From NCBI RefSeq assembly GCF_041146795.1, contig NC_135184.1:9166967-9230966 (forward strand): 64,000 bases of DNA. Reading direction: 5' to 3'. Position numbers and translations under genes: made by a program. This document shows, in pieces, positions 28,571 through 39,762 of the stretch (position 1 is the stretch's first letter; every line of letters starts with the position of its first letter). Under the pieces are notes generated by a model. The model was not told the DNA's origin and did no database searches. It was given only the letters and a program-made list of their open reading frames with translations. This DNA is from Maylandia zebra. Its lineage: Eukaryota; Chordata; Actinopteri; Cichliformes; Cichlidae.

Positions 28571-29241
28571 TGTCACGACCCCCTCTGCTAGGCGACAGGA
28601 GGGGAGAAACATACACAAGCCCTCTCACGAAATCTGAGTAAATAAGGGGTTTTATTACAAACATTAAACTGAAAACCGACAGGGCTGTTCAACAGACCAC
28701 CGGGGAAACAATTAATACACAATGAAAAGAACAGGCAAGAGTAAAAGCTAAGGGTTAACCAAGGCAAGCCAGCATCACAAAACTCTAATGAAACTAAGTT
28801 TAGCTGTATACCAGGTTTAAACAAAGAGCAACACAGCAAACAGGTTTAACAAACGAGCTTCACATGCAAAGCAGACGAGGATGCCACTGCATGTTCACTT
28901 CAGCGCAGCAGTTCCCCATAGTGTGAAGGCTCTTCAGCTTTTTATATTCCCAGGTGCAGACAATCAGCCAGTCAATTGGTCATGAGATCTCCAGGCAGCC
29001 AATCGTCCACGAGGTCTGGCACACTGTGATCTTTTTTTTTTTTTGCCTGTCCCGTTTGACTCTTTTGCCATCAGAATTATTGTCTAAAGGCAAAGGCTTT
29101 GCCTTTGGCACACTGTGATCTGGATAAAAGAGGGCTGGCACAGGACTCCCAGCAGCCAATCATCCACGAGTCCTGGCACACTTAGATTTGCATGAACACA
29201 AAAGGGCAGTCTCACTCCCTCCAAGGCCCAGGGCTGTAACA
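28571..29241 (-). mobile_element. Solo LTR of an LTR retrotransposon
   Basis: A 671-bp segment reads on the minus strand from TGTTACAGCCC to GGGGTCGTGACA, with short inverted TG...CA ends. In LTR order it has a TATA box (TATAAAAAGC, 28,946-28,937) and a polyadenylation signal (AATAAA, 28,656-28,651). Its U3 part holds two related blocks around CCAATCGTCCACGAG and CCAATCATCCACGAG. I see no clean target duplication and no internal coding region beside it. Confidence 0.6.
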
Positions 29242-29783
29242 TCTTTGTTATTGATTTTTTTAAATAAAAATGGAAGGAGAATGAGAATTTTGAAGTGATT
29301 GGCATCATCTTAATTCCAATCTGTGTAAAACATCAAAGACGCTGAGTGTAAGTTTCATCACAGAGATAAGGGCATCACAGAGTTTTCAACTGTATTTGTA
29401 CCCAATACTTTAATTAAGACCCTTCAACAACCTCAAGAGTGACTACATGTACACTTACAATCATCAAGCAGTAGGGGACAGATTCTAACTGGGCTATAGT
29501 TGTAGGGTGACAGCCAAAGGTTTGCAACAGTTGTCCATGTCAGCTCCAACCTTGGAGAGCAGCTGCAGTCTAGTGAAATGATAATGTTTGGTTGTGTAGC
29601 ACTTATCAATACCAGTATTAAAAAAATAATCTTACAATATAAACGAGTCAGCCATGGAGCCCTAAAAGCAGACACTTGATCACCTTTTTGGTTTAAGCAT
29701 GAGGTGGGAACAGTTAACAGGTTTCTGCCTGAGCATCTCAGGCTGCACACTGGTCGGTACAGCAAACAGCTGTTCACATATAT

Positions 29784-30008
29784 CAGGTCTGGGGATCTCC
29801 AGGCCTGAAGGGCCGGTGTTCTGCAGGTTTTAGATATCACCCTGGGTCAACACACCTGAATAAAATGATTACTACATTACCAGGCCTCTGGAAAACTTAA
29901 AGACATGTTGAGGAGGTAATTTAGTCATTTAAATCAGCTGTGTTGGAACAAGGACACATCTAAAACCTACAGAACGCCGGCCCATGAGGCCTGAGTTCCC
30001 CACCTCTT
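29784..30008. mobile_element. Palindromic hAT-type MITE, copy 1
   Basis: A 225-bp element whose two halves are largely inverted copies (CCAGGCCT near the left end, AGGCCTG near the right; GTTTTAGAT and ATCTAAAAC inside). It has 8-bp flanks ACATATAT (29,776-29,783) and ACGTATAT (30,009-30,016). It is homologous to the copy at 36,659-36,885. Confidence 0.8.
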
Positions 30009-30084
30009 ACGTATATAATCTCGGTCCAAGCCTAAATGCCTTTACAAGTAATAAGTTAAATCTTAAAATCAATTGTAAAAGTAT

Positions 30085-30180
30085 TGGACATCCAGCATCT
30101 GATTCTTTGGGTTTTCTCTGTAATACTGTAGGATCTGTACCTTACAATATAAAGCAGCTTGTGGCGACTGTTGAATTGAA
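30085..30180 (+). repeat. L2-type LINE 3' tail fragment
   Basis: The plus strand shows GGGTTTTCTCTGTAATACTG and CCTTACAATATAAAGCAGCT then TGTTGAATTGAA, the typical 3' tail of teleost L2-type LINEs. A second such tail is at 50,690-50,890. Confidence 0.7.
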
Positions 30181-30625
30181 TTTTAGAGGGGTAAACTGGG
30201 ATAATATGTTCACATGTGCAAAATGCAGTCTTACAGCTGCATTTTGCACAATCTGAAGTCTATTTATTGTCATCTCTGATTGGTACCTTTGAAAAACCAG
30301 TACAAAAACCCAACTGAGAGGAAATAAAAGCATGAATAATAGTCTGAGAGTCAGTAAAACTCAGCATTCAGTTTATTCTTGGGATATTCCTAAGGTTCCA
30401 TTGGTAGCATATATGATGGGGGAAAATAGATAGGTCCCAGTATGGATCTCTGAGGAACTCCACAACTTATTATAGAGTAAGGAGAGCAGTTTGTCACCAA
30501 TGAAAACAAAAATTTTTGGATTGTCAAATATGACCTAAACCATCTGACCTTTACCAACCCAGACCTGGAGCCTCTCAAAGTTTTATGGTCTACTGTGTCA
30601 ACTGCACTTAAATCAAGCAGCACAT
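30140..30625 (-). mobile_element. LINE (L2-like) reverse-transcriptase fragment
   Basis: The minus strand shows LLDLSAVDTVDHKTL, then SCGVPQRSILGPI (reverse-transcriptase motif normally GxPQGSxLGP, here with R for G), then after a gap NRLQIVQNAAVRL from the C-terminal region. The catalytic YADD block between them is missing, so an internal deletion has occurred. It abuts an L2 tail lying in the opposite direction. Confidence 0.85.
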
Positions 30626-31082
30626 GAACAAAATATTAATCAGTATCCGCAGTTCTTAGTATCATTTGTCACCATAATAAGCACAGTCTCAGTACTTTCA
30701 TGTTTATTCAATCTTCTTAGTGCATTTAAGACTCCCCCTACAGGTACAGTGTTATTTCCAGTACAAAATTAATGCCAAATATAGTGGCCTGTACTAGTTC
30801 TAGGATCTTTTTTACAGTAGTAATGCCATGGGTTATTTCTTAGCCAAATGCAGTGACCTGCTAGTCCCTAATAACCTCATAACAGAGTTAGGGCATCTGG
30901 CCAAGCAAAGATCTGTCCTGTAAACACTTGCTAAAACTACAACCATGTTTTAATTTGCATCAAAGTTAATTGTCTTCCATGCCTTTATTAGTAAAATATG
31001 AAGGTAGTATCAGTGTTTGAATCTATAAATAACAAGAAAAACAATATTTCTCAAAAATCCTAACTTTTTCTTCAATAAAAAA

Positions 31083-32400
31083 TTTATTTAAATTCATCAA
31101 CCTATAACAGAATAACCCATAAAGTTTCTGCTGTTTTATGAAGTTCCCGAAGTAGCTTTAATGTTCCAGTGTTTTTTAAAAGAATGTTTGTAAGCTGCAC
31201 TTTTACAAATAAAGATTTTCAACATATACACATCACTTCCTGATCTTCTTAAAAAAAAGCATAGAAAAATTTACAGTGTATTTGTATCATCACAATGTTT
31301 CTTTTTTTACAAAAAGGTATTTACAGCACTAAAAAGTTATAGTTATATAGATGAAACTGACCCAGTTTGCTGCATTTCAACACCAGCTGGCCAAAGAACT
31401 TTCAGCATCGTCTCTTTTGTTCTTCATATTAACAAGGTTTTTTTTTAAGCTGACAGCAGCAGGTGGCTGTAAAGATGTATTAATAAACAAATGTACACAC
31501 ACACATATATCAGACATTAACATAAGAACACCTAATGTGCAAGAGTTGATGTGGAAACAATGTAGAAATAACTGACCCATCGGGGCAAGAGCACTGGATC
31601 GCTGAGGGTGTCTTTACTTGATCCTTTGGGTGAGTATCAGCCTCAAAAACCTGAATTCAATTTGGATCTGAGGAGCTGATAGTTTGTATCAGCACCTTGG
31701 ACTCTTTGCCAAGTTCCTCAAGTAATTTTTGTGATGTGGAGTCGCCAGATCTAAGGTTTCTCTACAGGGCGAAGCGATGTAACAAGTGAGTCAATGTTAT
31801 TCACGTCACCTTTTAACAGTTTTAATGTCGTGGATGATCAGTGTATATAAACACATGGAATATATACATATTGTCCTGCATGAGGCAGGATTCTCAAGTC
31901 CTTTGTATCTATTCACATGTATTTAAACAAGAAGCACTGGATGCAAAACACAGCTTTGCACCAAACATAGTAAACATTTGTAACAGGATTCTTAATACAA
32001 TACCTTAAAGAACAAAAATACTTTTCATTTGCATACCTTTCAGGGCAAAACTCTCTATAAACCTAATTCTACATTAGTGGTCCAAAATGTTCCAGTTCTA
32101 CTATACCAGTCGTATCTGGCTCAGGACTTCTTTTTTTTTTTTTTCCTCTTCCCCCAAATTATTCCTCATCTCTTTTTTATTACCTCACTGATGAAGTCAT
32201 AAAATGCTCAAAAGAACAACTCATAACCTTCTTTTGATTAACAGAAATAAGGAAGAATCTCTAAAGTAAAAAATCAACAATCAGCATTGGGATAGTACCT
32301 GAGACGAATTACCCTTCAAAGCAAACATCAAACGTCACAGTCAGAGTCACTGCAGAGATACAGACAGTCTCTCTTTTCATATCACAGATGAGAGTCCTGT
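31083..32400 (-). other. nectin4: 3'-UTR of the nectin4-like gene, with poly(A) signal
   Basis: No coding sequence is visible between the stop codon and a minus-strand AATAAA at 31,088-31,083. The 1.3-kb 3'-UTR is inferred from this hexamer; an earlier or later site is possible. The segment is AT-rich with a 12-nt T run near 32,132. Confidence 0.45.
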
Positions 32401-35400
32401 CTAGATCAGCTGTCCTCTGGGGTGTAGAATAATGGAATTGTTACTTGGCTTGGGCCTGATGGCCCCATTGCTGTAGTCAAAGTAATTCCTGAGAGTCTGT
32501 GATAACTGGTAGGGGCTCCCATCTTCGTCACTGTCGTGTCCTTCAGACTGTGTGGGAGCCCAGTCCTCTCTCTCCCTGGGCTGGCAGGCGTCTGGTTCTC
32601 TGGGCCCGCTGCCGTCATCCTGCTGAGCCTTCAGAGGAACCAAAGATGAAGGAAGACCTGAGTCCTGGTAGAAACAGTATAAAAATAGAATACTGTTTTT
32701 CCTGATTTGTCCTGAAAGTTACCAATATTAAGGAGGACCTATTATGCCTTTCCTTATTTTCTCTCAAATACACAGTAACAACAGTTAATGTTGAAACTGA
32801 AGTTTTAAACACCGAGTTCAGCAGATGAACAGGTAATTCCTGCAAGCCAAAACCTCAGGGTTCAATCTGCTCTACCACTTAGTTTCACACTGTTATTCTA
32901 GTTTTGGCTCTGTATGATCAGCCAATCACATGAAAGTTGGCTAGGAGATGGTGGCCTTAAGAAAGAAAATGGCTAAAATGGATTGCCCCATAAAGAGGAT
33001 AAACTGTGAGTCAGGCAAAACTATTTTACTGGAGTCCAAGAATACATATTTAGTTGGAAATGAGCATCATAGGTCCCCTTTATATAACCAAAAAATTGAA
33101 GTTGGACTGAAAAAGGCACAGAGGGGATAAAACTGGGTTTATGATACTTGCACTAAAAATCCAAATTCAAGCTGGATAATCTGTAGATAAACTTTATATT
33201 TCTACCAAAACTGTCTATGGGATCAGTGAAAACCAGTTTATTGAGGTAGAAGTCTAGATTTAAAAAAAGAAGAAAAAAAGCTCCTAACACAACATGGACC
33301 ATATCCTACCATCCAATATTTCTTATGACGTTTTTTTGTGGTAATAATTGCTAGGAGAGAATGCACACTGGTATTCAATCTCTTTTGTATGAAACCTCTA
33401 AGTGAAGCTTTGGTCGTGACGACATCAGATTGTAATCCAGATTTAACAAAACAGTCATGTTTACATTCCTGATCCTGTTTCTAAATAAATCCAATAAAGC
33501 GTCATCATTTGTAGAAGAAAGGAACAATTATAAAGTGACTAATAAAACAGAGATGACGTTTCTTGCTGTTGTTTCCTAAAATGTTTCCTGTCATTTGAGT
33601 CCCTTTTGTTTTACCACGTCACCCTCAGTGACGATACAAACTCAGCAATAAATACAGCATGCCGTTACCATATGATACATTACAAACAAATCTAAACACA
33701 TTTCAAACTTAATCTCTCAGACGCTGACACATACCAGCGACATGTTGCTACTGCTCTTCACGTATGACTCCACCCTGTTCCTTTGCGCCTCCTTCCCTCC
33801 GTCAACCTCAGCTCCTCCTGGAATATCGCTGCCTTCACACCAGATGACCGGACGTCCCAGTTCATCCAGTTCTACATCTTCTGGCCCCCACCTCCCACCC
33901 AGAGTGGAATGGGTATGCTCCTGTAGGCAGGGAGAGGATATTCAATGTAATGATAAAGTGCAAATCTGAGACAAGATCTTAAAGCATTTTATTTTGAAAA
34001 AACCTTCAACATTAGAAAGAAGCAGCTATATGAACAATTCCTTAGAGACAGCGCAGGCAGAACCAAGATCAGCAGTATTCTACCTGGATATATTTCATCA
34101 CAGTGAGACACTCACCAGAGACATTTGGCTGTTTTTCATTCGGCTGTCTATTCTGAGCATGGAGTCTTCACCCTGGAGAAAAATAGAAAGTCGCCAAAAA
34201 TTAGTGAACCTGAACACGAAGAGGAATATAACAAACCGCCAAAAATTAGATATTAATGATATTTGTCTATGAACGCTGCATGTTTCAGTGTTGTTTGAAG
34301 CTGCAGCAGCCTGTAATCATCAGCCTGAGCTGCCAGCGGCTCCACCCGAGCAGGACAGGTGTGTCAACCTGGCTTCCTTCAAGCTTGCAGGTTATTGTTG
34401 TCAGCGAGAGTGTGTGTGTGTGTGTGTCTGTGTGCGTATTCCTACCTGGTATCTGAAGTCTGTGCTGGTAGAGTTTATTCTCCTGAAAGAGGCTTGCCTA
34501 GAAAAACTCCTAATTTCATCCCTGGGAGAAAAAAATAAAAACCACACACACATTTTGAGGATTTATGGAAAACCTGCATGTTCACAAAATAGATCAGTTT
34601 AAATCCCAGTTGAAGTTATTAATAAAAGCCTTCTTTAACAATATGTGCTTTAGCTCACGATTTTTCAGATAGCTGTCTCTTAAGCTTGTTCGTTCTACGT
34701 CGATGATGGCGGTGAACCACCAAGATGATGATGATCAGGAGGAGGATTAAACCTCCGGTGGAGGCACAAATTATGATCAGCAGCAGGTTATCAGGAGGGG
34801 TTTCACCAATGCGCCATTGCATCTCTAAAAAAATATAAAAATATGAAAAGATCCGATGACTCTCTCGCATATAAATACATTCAACAACAACACAGCTACA
34901 TCTTTCCTTTAATATTTTTTTTGTAATCCAGACTGAGTTCAACTGTTAATGCCTTGTATCTAACAAGAGGGGGCAGCAAATGTTCAAAATTACACCAACT
35001 CAGAAGGAGTTTGGCAAATAAGTCTAAATTTCCACCTGCAAAAACATCAACAAAGCTCACAGCAGCAGAACAGTTTCTCCATCAAATCCCATGAAAATGT
35101 ATGCAAAATTAGCTTTACTGCACTTACCATCTATATTGAGCATATACTCAGTTTTTCCCCTTCCCACACTGTTTGTGACCATGCACTCGTAGGCCCCACT
35201 GTCACTCAAGTGAACAGGCCGCTGAAAGAGGAGCTTCCCTCCAACCACAGACACCCCGTCAGGCAGAGCTCCCCCTTTCCTGCAAGCAATCAAAAGAAAA
35301 ATGTTACCATTAACTTGCAGATGTCACAGAGAGGTGAACTACGCAGAAGTCTGTGACTCACTGTTTGAAACAGCAGCTTTGACTCATAGCTGCAAACAAC

Positions 35401-38400
35401 AAAATGAAAGGAGCAGAGTTCAAACCAGAGAGCTGGAAATATACAAATATCTAATGACGTTTGCTTGCAAGTAACAGGAAAATGCAAAAACTGGTTTGAA
35501 TCAAGGAAGTTATCCGCTTAGTAAACACTCTGAAGGATCAGGTTCATCACAGAGTGAAACCACCTGAACCAAAGCATGCAGGGCTCATCTGTATAAACCA
35601 GGTAAATACTAGGTTTGGGGGATTGAAACAAGCCCAACTTCTGAGCCCTAAATTGTACAGGCCACATAATAGAGGCAGTTTCTGATCAGGTCCACTGAGA
35701 GGGGTCATATTCCCCCCTGGTTTCACTGTGCTCCACCAGCTATTTACCTACTGCTTTATCCCCCCCGTCAAAGTCGCCCCGGGTCAGATTTCTTTTCTCA
35801 ACACCCCGCCTAGCTTCTCTGACCAGCCTTTTCTAAATCGAGTCACAGGTGGAGATTGCATCTGACACAGCGAGGATGGTGGAAATGATACAGATATGGT
35901 GTGCAATACAGCTTCACTGGCCAAAAAGATTCTAATCTCTCCCGTGACTTATTGTTTTTGTGACTTACCACAGTATCAGTGCAATGAAGCAAAGACCTAT
36001 TGTGAAAGACTGAAACTAGAGTAGTACAATATAGTTTCACTACATGAGTTATACATAAAAACATATTGTGAAACTAAAGTAGCTGGCCTCGATAGTGCCA
36101 AAGGTAAAAGTAAAAGTTTACTAGATAACGCAAATTACATGTTTTATGGTATTATCTGTTACACTTAACAATGACTTTGTCTTTGGAGCAACGTAAAGCA
36201 GCTATAAGAAGATCAAGAAAGGTATTTGTGAATTTGATACACTTGTTGTACATACACATTCTACATTTTTAGGGTTGCTCTGATTAATAAAATATGCACT
36301 CATCTGCCACTTTATTAGGTATACCTTGTTAGTACTGGTTGGATGGCCCCTTTCTCCTCATAAGAGACTGAACAAGATTCTGGAAACACTGTTCAGAGAT
36401 TTGGGTCCATATTCCCATGACAGCATCACACAGCTGCTGCAGATTTTTGGGCTGCACATACAGTATTATGCCTAAGTTGTAGGTAGGTGTGAAAAAAATG
36501 CTGTAAACAAAGAATGCTTTCAGAAACATAATTGTTTATTGGCCCCAAATGTATTCTGCAGCAGGACAACGACCCCAAACATACAGCCAAAGTCATTAAG
36601 AGCTATCTTAATGAACAAGAAGTACTCCTTCAAAAACTGTGTGCAAGTATACCTAGAACAAGGGTGGGCAACTCCAGGCCTCAAGTGCCGGTGTCCTGCA
36701 GGTTTTAGATATCACCCTGGGTCAACACACCTGAATCAAATGATCAGTTCATTACCAGGCCTCTGGAGAACTTCAAGACATGTTGAGGAGGTAATTTAGC
36801 CATTTTGAATCCGCTGTGTTGGATCAAGAACACATCTAAAACCTGCAGGACACCAACACCCAAGGCCTGGAGTTGCCCACCCCTGACCTGGAAGAATTGA
36901 TGCTGTTTTGAAGGCAAAGGGTGGTCACACCTAATATTGATTTTATTTAGATTTTATTTTTGTTCATTCACTGCATTTTGTTGATTGATGAAAATAAATG
37001 ATTAACACTTCCGTCTTTGAAAGCATTCTTTGTTTACAGCATTTCCATCCATCCATTAGCTTCCGCTTATCCTTTTTCAGGGTTGCGGGGGGCGCTGGAG
37101 CCTATCCCAGCTGTCAAGGGGCGAGAGGCAGGGTACACCCTGGACAGGACGCCAGTCTGTCGCAGGGATAACACACAGGGACAGACAACCACTCACACTC
37201 ACATTCACTCCCGCATTCACACCTATGGGCAATTTGGATTTTTCAATTAACCTATCCACACAAAGTGCATGTTTTTGGACTGTGGGAGGAAGCCGGGGAG
37301 AACCCACGCAAACACGGGGAGGACGTGCAAACTCCACACAGAAAGGCCCTGCTGGCCTGATGGTGGAATTGAACTCAGGAACTTCTTGCTGTGCGGCAAC
37401 AGTGCTAACCACCATGCCACCGTGCTGCCTGCTTACAGCATTTTTTCTGCCTAAAACTTAACAGTACTGTACATGCTGTGACTCTCCTACATCCACTACA
37501 TCTAAAATATTGTCTTGTGGATAGAGATGGATCGAGTGGATATTCGTACAGGAGTGGCACCCAGGCTGGTCTTCTGCTGCTCTAGTCCAATAGTATTGTG
37601 CATTAAAAGATGCTCTTCTGCATATGCTGATTGTAACAAGTGCTTATTTGAGTTACTGTTCCCTTCCTATCAGCTCAAAGCAGTCTAGCCATTCTCATCT
37701 GACCTCTGACATCAACAGGGGATTTTCACCCAGAGAATTGCATGACCATCTCTGTAAGCTCTACAGATGGCCTCTTGAGAAAAATAGATCCACTATTTCT
37801 CAAATAGTCTGGCTTGCACCCTCAGCTATTCCACACTCAAAGTCAGTGAGACATTGTGGGAAATGCACAGGTTGCTGATAAAATTAATGTTATCTGCCAA
37901 TTCATATAAAAGTGGAACCAAGAATTTAGCATTAAGGCTCAACACACAGAAACAGCTAGCATGACTTCTTATATTTAAAGCTGAAATGATAGTTTATTTA
38001 TTCCACACATGGCTTACGTGTAGGATCATTTCCTTAGTCAACAATCTTTTACATAACCCCACTAAATGAGAAATTTGCTTCTTTTCAACGCAGATTAAAC
38101 TACAGATTTGTTCTGTGAATGCTCACATGGAGAGACCAGCAGTCAGCCACTCATATTGACTAATGGTTGTATTTTTATATATTTACATTGTTAAAAAGCA
38201 AACAAGGGGGAAAAAAGTCAACATTTCAAAACGTTTACTGACATTATAACTAAAATTAATCAGTGGATTTCCTCACAGTGGGGCCTCAGTGATGGATGGC
38301 TTAGTGGAGAGGTTGAAACTAGCACAACTTTAATATTTCAAGATTGCCTCATGACCCAAGTACTCAGCACAAAACATTTGATCACTGTGTGCACAGGGAG

Positions 38401-39726
38401 AACTGTAATGGCTGGCGTCTTTAATTAAAGTACAGACCCAGTGTTTTACCAGGCATTAGAGTGATATTTAAAGCATGGCACTATGATTAAACGCTTAGCA
38501 TGTGTCTCCTGCTCTTCCTTGTGTCGCTCACTCCCTCCCTCGTGTGAAACACAATCTTCTAACTTGAAATTTCGCAACGCGACACCGCACCTTTTATTCA
38601 GCAGTGATTTGAGCCAGCAGAGGATAGGAACCCCCCCCCCCCTTTAGATGGGAGCGCACTCCTTTGTTGTTTGCAGGTGTGTGCTCCATGTGTATGCGTG
38701 TTAGCAGTGGCTTATCTATGTTTTGAGTTACATTCCAGTGCCATGTAAAGAGAACATTAGCAGCATAAATAGTATTAGAAAGGGGGGAGGTGGGATTTAA
38801 CATGATATCATCATAGTGTTGTTGACTGCCAGAGTGACAGATGTGTATGTGAAAATGCAGAAAGTACCACGTCCAGGTGAAGTTTTGAGGTGTGGGGTGT
38901 CCCCTGCCTTCGCACACCAGCTCAGCTTTCTCCAAACCCACATACCAACGAGACGAGGACGTCGTGATCGTAGCATCTGGGGGGTCTGACACAGAAACAC
39001 AAATATTAAGTAAGCAGCATCACAACCTAGTGTCTCCTATGCTGCATAATAGATCAAATAGAGAACTTTGTAGAGCAGCAGAGAAGATACAAAGAAGTTT
39101 GTTTGCACCATAAACACAACAGATGAAGTTATTTCCTCGTCTTAAATCTACAAAAAGATTTTCGCAAGTCTCAAAATTTCAAATGTTATCTGGGAGGTTT
39201 GGAGTCATTACTAAGCGTATTGAGCACCAGTTCAGTGATTTTAACAGTGAGTACATAATTTTAGCAGAAAACTTTAGCTTGAAACCTTGTATTTAATCCC
39301 ATTTTAAAAGCAAGCTGGCACAGCTCACACCCACACCTTTAACAAATGTCCTTCAAATCAGACAAAGAGGAATTGTTGGAACAGTTAAAGTTTTGGCACA
39401 GTTACACAGTAACAGTAGTCAAGGACAGACTATTACTGATAAACTTTCCCGCCGCAGGATCAAATCTGCCGATAGTAGCTAATATTTACCCAGCTCTTTA
39501 ATCTCAAAGACTAACAGTTAAGCCTTATAAATATAATTTGCTGGGCAACTAGAGTCAAAAATATCTAATTGGCTTACATTCCCATTAAAGGGGAGAGCTT
39601 AAAGTTTGGCCCATAGCCCAGCAAAGAGCAACTGCAGTGTCATTCCATACAGTATGCTGATAAGTATGAGCTGATTTAGTTTGTATGCTGAATACAGCTC
39701 TGTCTTTCCCACCACAACACACTCAC

Positions 39727-39762
<36 letters not shown>

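Larger units (their letters stand above)
36461..37469 (+). mobile_element. Deleted Tc1-like transposon carrying two further insertions
   Basis: Inverted ends start with CAGTATTATG/CAGTACTGT and include a 25-bp block ATGCTGTAAACAAAGAATGC... at 36,499 that recurs inverted at 37,018-37,042. A TA dinucleotide lies at each edge (36,459-36,460 and 37,470-37,471), as expected for Tc1/mariner. Inside, the plus strand encodes LQQDNDPKHTAK, the second catalytic-aspartate region of Tc1 transposases. Most of the transposase is missing. Two younger elements interrupt it. Confidence 0.8.
36296..37860. mobile_element. Outer dispersed fish repeat, split by a Tc1 element
   Basis: The pieces 36,296-36,458 and 37,470-about 37,860 read on as one repeat once the inserted block is ignored: GCTGCACA then TA then CATGCTGTGACTCTCC. 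The motifs CTGCCACTTTATTAGGTA, CATGACAGCATCACACAGCT and GTAACAAGTGCTTATTTGAG belong to a repeat that I recall as abundant in teleost genomes, though I cannot name the family. The continuation across the Tc1 insertion is what I see; the family is from memory. Confidence 0.6.

Noticed and set aside
37077-37415. 112-codon minus-strand frame with Cys-rich segments
   Set aside because: It falls entirely within the retroposon at 37,045-37,432 and is an accidental frame of that repeat.
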